From Calycina herbarum (Eukaryota > Ascomycota > Leotiomycetes > Helotiales > Pezizellaceae): DNA of 64,000 nucleotides. Of the stretch, positions 25,273-35,054 are shown piece by piece. The DNA lies in contig LLEY01000051.1 of NCBI GenBank assembly GCA_001414485.1, positions 62,001 through 126,000 on the forward strand. The letters are read 5' to 3'. The translations under genes were made by a program, and so were the position numbers. The notes beneath the pieces are model-generated. The model did no database searches, had not been told where the DNA came from, and was given only the letters and a program-made list of their open reading frames with translations. The first letter of the stretch is position 1, and the number at the start of each line of letters is the position of its first letter.

Positions 25273-27135
25273 ACGTGGTTCATCAGTACCCTGCGCATAT
25301 CAGTACCCTGCGCACTTTTCCCCCACCTTATTACTTTAGAATATGATTAAACAACCACAACATATTAAATTAACTAAAACTACTTAGAATCTAATAAACT
25401 AGATATATCTATAGCCTCTTAACAAGTTCGTGTATTATGACCAGTCTTTCTATAAGTGCTATACCGTCGCCTAGAGGGTTGCCCCTTATTTTGCCTCCCC
25501 CCTCTTAGAACGCCTATCGCGTCGAGCCTGTTCCTCTGCCTCCCTTTGAGCTAATACGTCCTACATATCCTCTATAGTAAGTACACCTCCTTAACGGACC
25601 TAAGTCTTTTTAGCCCTGTAACGCTTACTAAGGGCTTTATTTGCTGCTTAAAGAGTACGGACCTCTACTGACAAAAGGGTTACTTTATATATTAACTACT
25701 CTATACTCTTTGCTAACATAGCAACTATTTGAAAAATAGGCGTTAGCGAGCTTCCTTAATAACGTATAATACAATTCTTAACCAAAGTTGTTTATAAAAA
25801 GAGCATCGGTTAGGTTATAAGAGGTCTGTAAGACCTAAGGGTCGGCGTCCGTAGAAGGGGGGCTAGTAGGTATAGGAGTTCGTAATCAGACATCAAGCTT
25901 TAATATCATAGCTTAGGGATTAAAAGGTACTAAGCCAGCTCCGCGGAATCCAGCCTAGGCGTTTTAGGCTGTTATTGATTCTAAATACACTGCTTTAAAG
26001 GCGAGAAAGAACTCGACCTTAGTAATGTAGTTAATATAAGCTTTAATAAAAGTCTTAATTTAGCAACTATATACCCGTTTTAATATACTAAAACACCTAA
26101 CGTCGAGTAGCTAGGTAAGATAAGAAGAGTGAGGAGGCAGGTAAAGAGTTATAATATTATAAGCCTTATAATACTCTTAGAATTCAGCTGATTCGTAACT
26201 CTTATACCTATCTAATACCAGTATTCGATATAGACCCCTTATACGAGCAGTAGTGTGCTTATCGAAGTACTAAAGCTATTCTAGACCTATCTTATTATTT
26301 GTCTATCTATTGTTTATAGGTTTAATAACCTAGTCATATAGGAGGCCGCCCTTAGTATACCAATTCTCGAGATAATTCTTCTCTTAAACTACTAAAAATA
26401 GAGGCACGTTCTAACCCTCGCTATTTATATAAGCAATTACTATAGCCTATTCTTAATTACCTAGCTAAACTGCCTTGCCTCTACCACGTCGATCAGCGCG
26501 TATAACAACCATAGCTAGGCTTATAATACCTATTATAAAGCCTGTCTTATTGAAGTTATAGAAGTTATAATCTAAAACACTGTATTTTACTCTTATATTC
26601 TCTATAAGTTGAAACCACGTACTAATAAGCTCTAGATCTTCGTATAAGGCTCTTTAAAAGTCGTAAACACGATTAAAACGCGTCTTTAATTCTAGTCGAC
26701 GTTATACAAATCGAGATGCTTAGAGCTTACTAACACGTCTTCCCCCTCGCAATTCGAGGATATAATTCGCTATATCTTCTACACTAGCTAGCTGAGGCGC
26801 AAACCCTCTTATATCTAGATCAAGTATATATCAAATAATCACCTCCTCCTCTGGGTTATTTAATTTAAGGTTTAGTGGTAGACGTTCGTAAAGAGTAGTA
26901 TGACCGTTTATTCGAAGTCGGAGCGTAGATTCGGGAACATTATAGATTTTCGTAGCGGACCGACGACTTAGCTTTTTAGCTGTATAGATAGCCTCGATAG
27001 CTAAGATGATTCGTGCTTCTTACGTTTGAATTTCCATTTAGGGCGGTTGAGAAAACGCGTGTTAAAGTTAGAGTGTAGTTGGTGAGGGAAAAGTGCGCAG
27101 AGTACTGATATGCGCAGGGTACTGATGAACCACGT
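25273..27135 (-). mobile_element. Fot1/pogo-family DNA transposon, complete but inactive
   Basis: 1863 bp, flanked by TA (25271-25272, 27136-27137). The terminal inverted repeats, about 50 bp with a single visible mismatch, begin ACGTGGTTCATCAGTACC and carry a duplicated ATCAGTACCCTGCGCA unit inside. One transposase frame lies on the minus strand. The TIRs look undamaged although the interior has RIP-type stop codons. Confidence 0.92.
25480..27037 (-). pseudogene. Fot1/pogo DDE transposase remnant
   Basis: Begins at the ATG complement at 27035-27037 (MEIQT, then a stop). It shows the psq-type helix-turn-helix (ARIILAIEAI ... ATKIYNVPESTLRLRI). The DDE region near 26536-26559 reads NFNKTGF where the family has NFDETGF, so the first catalytic Asp is now Asn and the next Glu Lys, both G-to-A changes. 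The C-terminal tail is typical of fungal pogo transposases (LAQREAEEQARRDRRSKRGE, near 25.5 kb). Several TAG/TGA/TAA codons interrupt it. Confidence 0.88.
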
Positions 27136-27137
27136 TA

Positions 27138-27832
27138 ATTGTTTTGACAACCTAAGTGGAGATTAACTTCTACCTACTATACAAGGATTTCCTCCTACAG
27201 CAGATGCTGTTGCAGCAAGCTTAGTCTCTTTTTGAGACTTGATTTGTAGATCATTTCGTACTCAAACCAAGAGTACGAATAGAATACGTTGCAATAAACT
27301 AATAAACGACCTCTCAAATTGCTCTTCCCTTGATCATCATAGAGTGCGAGTTGAGAAACGTTTCTGGTTCACCAATATATTTGCCGTGCTTGCGAGAGCC
27401 TAACGCAACGGTCTCGGTAGCAGTCTCTAGCTTGCGCGGGCATGGTATTTACTCTCAAAAAGTAATCTCTCAGTTGGCTGGTAAAGCTCCTACGAGAGTT
27501 TCTACCGACATAGTGAGCTCTCTGTCAACCTAAGAAGCTCACTTTTGTCACCTAGTGAGGCTTCGCCAAACTCAACGAGACCTCTTTCAACTTAACGAGG
27601 CATCGCTCACAGCTCGTTGCTTAACCCCATACCTCCAACATTCAACTTTGATACATCAATACTCAACCACTTCTCTCAGCTTCCTCTCTGACGCTTCTAA
27701 GATATCTCCAATGATTCTCGTCTCTGAAGTCAAAGTAATGTCAGAACTGAAGTTGCTAGAGAAGCATCAAAAAAATTGCGATCTGCAACAAAACCTCAAC
27801 TCTACCAAACATATCACAATCTGCACAATTTG
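27138..27832. other. Unassigned stretch between pogo and DIRS elements
   Basis: No gene recognised. From about 27.76 kb it carries one unit (gcgatctgcaacaaaacc...) of the tandem repeat that resumes to the right of the DIRS element, so the element probably landed in that repeat. Confidence 0.4.
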
Positions 27833-28004
27833 TGTAAGTGTTCGTCACATATAATGCCCCTGGGGCTAACACGGTTAGCCCCCAATCGCGCTGCAAATAA
27901 GACCTGGATAAGTATATTGTATTATGCCCCTGCACGCTCTCAAACGCTCGCTCCTGAGGCTATTCGCAAAGCCTTCGACGAATCAGGAGCGAGTATTTGT
28001 GTGC
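27833..28004 (-). repeat. B2 split repeat of the DIRS element
   Basis: 172 bp direct copy of 28361-28532. It contains an inverted repeat CTCGCTCCTGA ... TCAGGAGCGAG able to form a hairpin. Confidence 0.85.
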
Positions 28005-28228
28005 CGCTCCGTAAGGAGCAATAGTGATATATTTACAAAAGCTAATCTATAGAGCGTTACTTGCCGGATACGGTAGGATGTAAATAAATTATAACGAACC
28101 CTGGTAAATAAGCCTTGTATCCTCTTATTAGCGTCTAGAGCTACTAGCTCCCGCTCTGCCAGATCCTAAGGCTCTCCATATCCTATTCGGTCCCCCGCTC
28201 GGGTTAATTGCAGGGTGGGAGGGATGGA

Positions 28229-28358
28229 AATCGTAAAAACCGTCGTTTTTAGAATAGGTAATACTATAGCTAAGGTATAGACTTTCCCTTGCTTATATAC
28301 TACCTAAGGAAAGCTAATGCTTACATAAGCTTCTACCACTCTATAAAAACAACTCATT
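28229..28358 (-). repeat. A2 split repeat of the DIRS element
   Basis: 130 bp direct copy of 32650-32779. Both copies begin with an A/T-flanked palindromic core (gtaaaaaccgtcgttttt) and end aactcatt. This copy has accumulated C-to-T and G-to-A changes relative to the other. Confidence 0.85.
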
Positions 28359-28360
28359 TA

Positions 28361-28532
28361 TGTAAGTGTTCGTTATATATAATGCCCCTAGAGCTAACAC
28401 GGTTAGCCTCCAATCGCGCTACAAATAAGACCTAGATAAGTATATTATATTATGCCCCTATACGCTCTTAAACGCTCGCTCCTAAGGCTATTCGCAAAGC
28501 CTTCGACGAATCAGGAGCGAGTATTTATATGC
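28361..28532 (-). repeat. B1 split repeat of the DIRS element
   Basis: Partner of B2, directly abutting A2. More RIP-type transitions than B2; the hairpin arms are still readable apart from one change. Confidence 0.85.
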
Positions 28533-28559
28533 TATACTAAAGCGTGCTAAGGTAGAATC

Positions 28560-31500
28560 TATACTTATATATATAATTCAGGCCTAATCTGAGCCCTTAT
28601 AATCTGGGTTTAATTAAAGCTCTCGTAGTTAGGACTAATCAAGGTCGTGTATCTTAGTTCTTTATAGAAAACGTATGTTAAGCTCTAGCCGAGAGCGGAG
28701 GCTTCTTTTAAAGTATTGTTTAAAAGAGTTACTCTTCTAGTAGCCGAGGTCCTAGATATTCTTATAGGTAAGACCGTTGTCTAATATATGTTATACTACC
28801 CCTCTTCTAAAACTATGTCTAGAGAATTTAATAGGTGTTTATATACTAGCTTTCTTGATCCTGTTTTAAAGCTAGGCAATCATCTAATTCTATAATATTA
28901 GCTCCTCCTTTAAGGTTATAAACAGGGGCTCGGCCGCCTGTTCCTCTAGTGTGTTGCCCTTCCTAGGGTAGTCGACTAGGAGCTTGTAAAGTGCCTTAAC
29001 CGAGCATGTGGAGGTGTTAGTATGTACGAGTACTATTTCGACCCCTCGGTGATCATAATCGGCTTTGCTTTATTTTAGGCAAAGGGTTATATATACTCTA
29101 CCAGGAGCGATAGCAACGTCGCTTCTTATAAGTCGTATAGATGAAAAGGTTAAGCGATCCTCTTAAAGTTACGGGTTTGTTACTATGAACTCTCCTATCC
29201 TTAAACATCCTATAAAGGCTACTTTTGTAGCTATGTCAAAGTTAATGCTTTTACAGCTCCTAGTACCTGTTAGTCCTACGAATACCGGCTCTATAATCCT
29301 TTCGAGGATGTCTATTGTGATTGGTTAAGCTTGCTTAGTTAGGGTGTTTATCGTTGTCTACTATATACTACTAATAATTCTTTTCAGCTAAGGGCTATTA
29401 AAGACGCCTTTGTCTAGCCTCCTGTTAATGTAGGTAGATTGGAGAGCTGATAAGTTCCCTATAATTATATCTAGCTTAACCTTCGTAGCCCTAAGGCCTC
29501 CTATGGCTCTCAAGGTCGCGAACTCTCCTAGAGTCTCTAGCTAGGCGGGCTAGGCTGTTTTCGCCTATAGGATACAGTAGTCCTTATACGTTGTTTAAAT
29601 AGACTTGTAGTTGTCTCTTGTCTCTTTCGAGAGACCGTTTTAGAGGAAGTGTTTTAGCGAGGATAAGTTAGTTCCTTACGATCGTAGCTATTTAGGCGAA
29701 GGAGAAGAGATTGGTAGGGCCCCTGCTATTAAGGGCACTAGTTAGCTATTTCCTTAGAATTAAAGCGTGAAATTGCGTCGGCTAGGGTATTGTCCTGTCC
29801 TATGATCTATCTAGGGATAACCTCGATATCGTGTTTAGCTGCTTATAGGAGAATCCTTTGTAGGACTATATTTGCTTTGCTCTTGAGCGAGGACTTCTCG
29901 AGACCTGTCTACGAGATTGAGCTATCTGTATAAATGATGACTTTCTTTCCGCGCTACTGTTTCGTAAAGTAGTTAAAAGCTAGGACAATCGCTCCTAGCT
30001 TAAAGATATTAATATTAAAGACATCGTTTATGTTATACTTAACCTTAGCTATAAAGGCTTGTTCTTTTTAAAGGGAGTTATACTAGTTTTTCTAGTCTAT
30101 GTTAGGGGTCTCTACGTAGAACCCCCCTATGCCTTCTATTAAGGCGTCTGTGAAGAGCTGAATCGCTACTCTCGCTTTGCTGTTAAAGTAGTATATACCG
30201 TTGTATAGAGGGAGGAATTCGTTCTACCATTCGATGTCTTTCTTAATAGTCGGGTTAAGTCGCTTTTTTAAGGCCTTTAGTATATTTGTTAGGTAGCTTG
30301 CTAGGAAAACGTATAGGTATAGTATAAATACCTTTCCTAGCTTGACAACGTTTAAGTAGAAGCTTAGAAAGCCTACTAGGGACTGCATTTCGTTGAGAGT
30401 TACCTAGCCTTAGTCTAGTATAATAGACGTTAAGGATCGCGCTTTTGCTAGCTTCTCTCTTAGTAGTTTCGCAATGAATTTATAAGTATTGTACTTAATT
30501 CCGAGGATAGTGATAACCTGACCCTTGTAGTCCTTCTTCTTATTCCTTAGGACGCCTAGGAAGTCGGTTAAGAGCGTATACTAGCTGTGGAAGTGGGCTA
30601 CCTGCTCCTAGAGGTCTGGTCCTATATGAAAGAAGAAAATAAAGTTATCTAAGTAGTATAGTAAGAGCTTAATACCAACGCCTAGGTATGATTTAAGAAT
30701 CTAATATAGTGCTTCGGCTACTAGGTTGAATAGGAAAGGGGCTGTTGCTAGGCCGAATAGGAGGTATGTTTCTCGGTAATATACTCCTGCCTAGTTAAAG
30801 CCTAATAGCTACTAGTCTTTCTACGATACTAAGATAATTCTAAATACGTCTTTTAGATCCTTCTTTATAATAAAGCAGCCGTGCCCTGTCTAAAGAATAG
30901 CTGCTACGATAGTGTTAAAATACAGGTACTCGATACCTCTATATTCCTTTGGAATACTATCGTTTATAGACCTCTCTACTAGTGTAGAGAGGTTATAGAT
31001 TATATAGAAACTACTATTACCCTTAGGTACTGCGCCTAGTAGGGAGGATATAAAAGGTAGGAGAGGGGGGTATAGTAGTACTCTATAGAGCTTTAAATCA
31101 GCCTCTAACCTACTCTTTATTATGTTTGGATTATCTTTAATAGATGGCAGATTCCTTAAGAGGATAAGCTGGTTAGGGCCTTTATAGCTAATCCGATATC
31201 TAAAGGTTAAAATGCTTACGATTACGTTGCCTAATAGGCTTAGCCTAGAGGAAGATCTCTGTTCGTCTTAGTATAGAAACGTAAGGTAATGCCTAACGGG
31301 GTCTAACTTAATAGGGTCTAATTGCCTACTTAGTAGGATATATAACAATAGATTACCTTAGACTAGGTAGTCTTTAAGAAGACGTACCTATCTATCCCTT
31401 TTTAGCGGAGACGGCGAGTCTCTAAGTAGGCACGAGGTATCTATGACTTTATATAGCAAGTATGTGTTTAGACGTAAAGGGTAAGGGGAACAGTGTGCTA

Positions 31501-32640
31501 TAGTTTTTTTAAATAACTGATAATATTCCTAGTCCTCTACGATATCTTAGCTACGGGCTTGAGTTTAGGGGTACTAGGTAACCCGGTGGTCCCCTCTATA
31601 ACTTACTGTCTGGTATTTGTACTCGAATTTATATCTATTGCTATACTTATATCTATTCGAATTCTATATTCGGTATACTCTGTCTAGTTCTATAGCCTTA
31701 CTAGGTATTATAATAGGTCTTCCGTCGAAGCTTCTCTTTCTTAAGGGGCCTTATATAAGGCTTCTTTTAGAAGAGATGATAGTAAGGACTAGGTAACGGT
31801 GTTCTCGCTCTGCTGAGATTACCTAGCCCTCTGTATTCGTAATGCTAATAGAGATTATATATTAGTACTGTTCTAGGGCTATTAGTATTACCTAGATCGC
31901 TAGATTCTATGTGTTCTAGATAAGGTGGATTGACCTTTTGAAGGCTATTATTGCTGCTATTAAATCTAGGCGAGTCTCTCTATAGATTTGGTATATGATT
32001 AACAGGTATATTATCTACGATTCTTGCTAAATTAATATTATTATCTTAAAGTCTAACTGTTTTCCTTGCTTCTTTTTAATAGTAAGGGAGTCGCCTATTA
32101 CCTTAAAGGATTGCTCGTTTACTACTGCTAGTAGACCTTTCCCTATTCGGATATAGGCAAGGTCTATTACTAAGAATGTCTCTTTAACGATCTACGCGAT
32201 ATACTTTAGGTTAACTCTTAGGTGCTTGTCTAGGATAGATTTGTCTTACGGGGATAGCATCTTACCTGCTTCTTCGAGGCTTAAAGCGTCCCTAGTCGCT
32301 ACTGCTGCTTGCGCTCTTGAGACTAACGTTTGTGCCTCTAAGGCCTTGGTCTTAGCCTATAACTTTTTCTCTTCTATAGCCGCGATCCTTGTTCAGCCTT
32401 CTACTTCTACGTGCTGAGCTCTCTTTATATGTAGGTCCTCTATCAACAGTTGTGCCCTAACTTCATCCTCCGTGAGTGCCTCTAAGTTGTTAGTATTCTG
32501 GAGGATCGTTGTATTAGACCTCGCGTTCGAAAGGGGGGAAGAGGGTACCCCGTCGCCGGCGAGGGTATTTCTGGTTCGTGCTATGTTGAAGGCGGATAAG
32601 GAGTCTAAGTAGTTTTAAATAGAGATAAGAGCTTTAGCTG
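28560..32640 (-). pseudogene. DIRS gag-like, RT-RNase H and tyrosine recombinase remnants
   Basis: Minus-strand reading, 5' to 3'. About 32.6-32.2 kb: a gag-like frame with few stops and a charged helical stretch (NLEALTEDEVRAQLLIEDL). About 31.1-30.6 kb: reverse transcriptase with DLKDVFRI, FGLATAPFLFNLV and LYYLDNFIFFF (YLDD expected). 30.2-29.7 kb: RNase H with LFTDALIEGIGGFY, VIIYTDSS and NTLADAISRF. About 28.8 kb: recombinase box HSFRRG followed by LDNGLTY, the H-x-x-R motif of DIRS recombinases. Stops within otherwise conserved stretches show it is no longer functional. Confidence 0.85.
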
Positions 32641-32649
32641 GAATTGATA

Positions 32650-32779
32650 AATCGTAAAAACCGTCGTTTTTGGAATAGGTGATGCTATAGCCAAGGTACA
32701 GACTTTCCCTTGCTCATGTGCTGCCCAAGGAAAGCTGATGCTTACGTAAGCTTCTACCACTCCACAAAAACAACTCATT
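32650..32779 (-). repeat. A1 split repeat of the DIRS element (5' end)
   Basis: 130 bp, outer boundary of the element on the coding strand's 5' side. The flank beyond it (aggttacgatgag...) is unrelated to the sequence beyond A2, which fixes the border. Confidence 0.85.
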
Positions 32780-32929
32780 AGGTTACGATGAGTGAACTGA
32801 GCTTCAAGTCAATTTCAAAGTCTCTGGTATCTCTCTCTGAGTCATGAGGCCGCTTAGAAGAGCGGTCATTTTACGCCCTCATAGACTCTCAAAAACACGC
32901 GTGTTTTGAGTCCTTCGAAAGAACCCTCA

Positions 32930-33700
32930 AAAACGTGATGTGCAACAAAACTTCAACCCGACGAATCATATCACTCGACAAAGTGCGGGGACTTTAGGTG
33001 AGGAGACCTTCTACACTACTTAAAAGTAGAGCTCCTAAAAACTCGGGGGGATTTAGATACACTTCAAAGGTCGGGAGTTCTTTTTGCGACATGCAACAAT
33101 ACTTCAACTCTACCAATCACATTCCATTCTGGAAGTGAAGAAAGGTTAAGTGAGTACGCCTTCTGATATTCAAGAATTAGAGCTTTTAAAATCTCGCAAG
33201 TTTTTAGAGACTCTACACTTCAACTCTTCTAAATAATTCCTGCTACCAGTTGTTAATAAAAAGGTCGCGAGTTTTTTTTGCGACGTGCAACAAAACTTCA
33301 GCCCACCAATTGCATTCTATTCCCAAGTGGAGAAGAGTATAAGTGAGTTCCGGTTCTGTACTTAAAAGAACCCCTCCCCCGGTTTCCTAGGTTTCTAAAA
33401 AGGCTGGCATCTTTACCCCCCTCCTCCCAAAAGACCGCTCAATATCACGACCGATGATCTAAAAAAAATTGCGATATGCAACAAAAATTTAACCTACCAA
33501 TCACATTCGATTTCCGAGTGAAGAAGAGTTTAAGTGAGTTCAAGTTCTATACTCAAAAGGTTCCCTCCCAGGTCTCTAAAAAGGCCGGCCTTTTACCCCT
33601 CCTTCCTGCCCTTTTTGACGACCGGTCGTTCAAAAGGCCAAGGAGAAGCAGGAAATGCGATGTGCAACAAAACGCCAAAAGGGGTAAGTATACATGGCCA
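32930..33700. repeat. Imperfect tandem repeat, about 150-195 bp units
   Basis: The phrase gcgatgtgcaacaaaacttc, followed by a partly conserved c(t/g)accaatcacattc, recurs near 32.94, 33.09, 33.28, 33.47 and 33.66 kb, spaced about 149, 194, 190 and 186 bp. Another unit lies at 27.78 kb, left of the DIRS element. Units share a following gtgaagaagagtttaagtga stretch. No coding potential seen. Confidence 0.7.
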
Positions 33701-34045
33701 ATTATATGTTATGAATTGTCAACTAAAGAGATAAGTGAATCATGAATAGTTATCGATTAAAATCAACCTGAGTAATCAAGGCAGAGTACAGAAGTCATGG
33801 TCGAGAAGAAAAGCGAAAAGAGAGCGAAGATAAAGACCAATCTAATCCTCGACTACATTTGTCTCTCTTGTAGAATCGGGTCTAGAACAGACAAACCGCC
33901 AAATACATGTATGCGCAAAAGGTATCTTTGCTATGCTCGGGTAGCACCCAGATAAAAGCTCCAACACCCCAACTCCAAAAACGAAACAGGCCCCAGAAAG
34001 CAAATATTCATAAACTCATGTCGCATCAATCCATCGAGCAATGAA
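33701..34045. other. 3' region of the cysteine dioxygenase gene
   Basis: No gene seen. It lies downstream of the minus-strand cysteine dioxygenase stop codon and probably holds its terminator. Confidence 0.35.
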
Positions 34046-35054
34046 TCACTTGCTCACCACCCCACGAACCGAATCATAAGCCCCCTGCATGACATGCTTG
34101 GCTTGTCCATCAACCTTGTCATAAGTGTGACAGCCGCGGATAGCCGCGTTGGGTGGTGTGTACACTTTATGATGTGAGTACAACTCTCTATGAATACTGA
34201 AAGGGGAATTGGGTTGACTTACGATGCAAGCTCACAGCATAGTCGGTAGGACTTGGGTTTGAGATTTCGTGGAGACCAAGCTGGGAAGGTGTTAGCTTCA
34301 GAGCTTTATTGAGTAGAGAGGTAGGGAAGGTTATAGAACAGGATCATGACTCACAGAATCAGACATATAAGTAACCTGATCTCTCGCAAAGTCCTTACGA
34401 CAAGTCTGGAGAAGAGGTCCCTCAAGCCCAGGGTTGGTAGGAATAGCAAACCGGGTCTCAATAAGATTGCCCTTCAATATCTAATACAAACTTAGTAAAT
34501 TGCTTTTCGATTCATATGCATGGCGAAAAGGAGATACAAACCTTCATCAAGCAGTGACTATCGGCATGGTCGTGAACTGGGCTTCGTTTGCCAGGTGTCC
34601 ATACGAGGAGCAACAGGTTGAATAATCCAGGTACCTCACACACTAGATTTCTTGTGTATTGCTTCGTGGCATTTGCATGGGCGAATCTCGACCAGTCCAT
34701 GGCATCCGAGGTGTAGTTTCGAAGGAGGGAGAACATAGCAGGAAGGGTGGGGGAGAGCGCCGAAGCGGGGTGGGAAGCGAGATGTGAGGAGAGAGAGTTC
34801 TGGAGTTGTTCGAAAGCATTTGAGGCCGTCGGGAGATTTGGGATCGTAGTTGTCTTCGTGAGGGCATTTGACTGGGGAGCATAGTATTGCACTGGTGTTG
34901 GGTATCTGAGGTTTGCGGAAGGGTGGGATGGAGAGGTCCTGGTTTTTGCAGCCATTCCAACACTTCGCTCGGCGGTATTGAAGATTCGAGCGTTGTTGTT
35001 GGATAAAGATTTGGCGCGGAGGACGCGGAGACTCGTGGATTTGGTTGCAGGCAT
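34046..35054 (-). CDS. CDG1: Cysteine dioxygenase, four exons
   Basis: Converts L-cysteine and O2 to cysteine sulfinate, the first step of cysteine breakdown and the route from excess cysteine to sulfite or taurine-type products. Model: exons 35054-34542, 34480-34355, 34280-34223 and 34164-34046, about 271 residues. Iron ligands are visible in VHDHADSHC (His about 161 and 163) and LGLHEIS (His about 217). Cys about 168 and Tyr about 234 (SLHLYTPP) match the Cys-Tyr crosslink pair of the animal enzyme; YTRNL holds the substrate-binding Arg (about 135). The first 100 or so residues are Ser/Thr/Pro-rich and absent from the 200-residue animal enzyme. The start is uncertain: ATGs at 35123, 35054 and 34955 are all in frame; I chose 35054. 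Nothing is missing from the active site. Confidence 0.92.

Larger units (their letters stand above)
27833..32779 (-). mobile_element. DIRS-order tyrosine-recombinase retrotransposon with split direct repeats
   Basis: A 4.95 kb retroelement read on the minus strand. It has no LTRs. Instead two pairs of direct repeats are arranged as A1 (32650-32779), coding region, B1 (28361-28532), A2 (28229-28358), B2 (27833-28004). A is 130 bp and B 172 bp; B1 and A2 abut. This A1-ORFs-B1-A2-B2 order is the split direct repeat layout of the PAT/Ngaro groups within DIRS elements. The coding part contains a reverse transcriptase, an RNase H and a tyrosine recombinase, as that group requires. Damage is mild compared with the gypsy elements: scattered stops, mostly TAG/TAA at Trp/Gln positions. 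A 224 bp spacer between A2 and B2 departs from the simple scheme. Confidence 0.85.
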
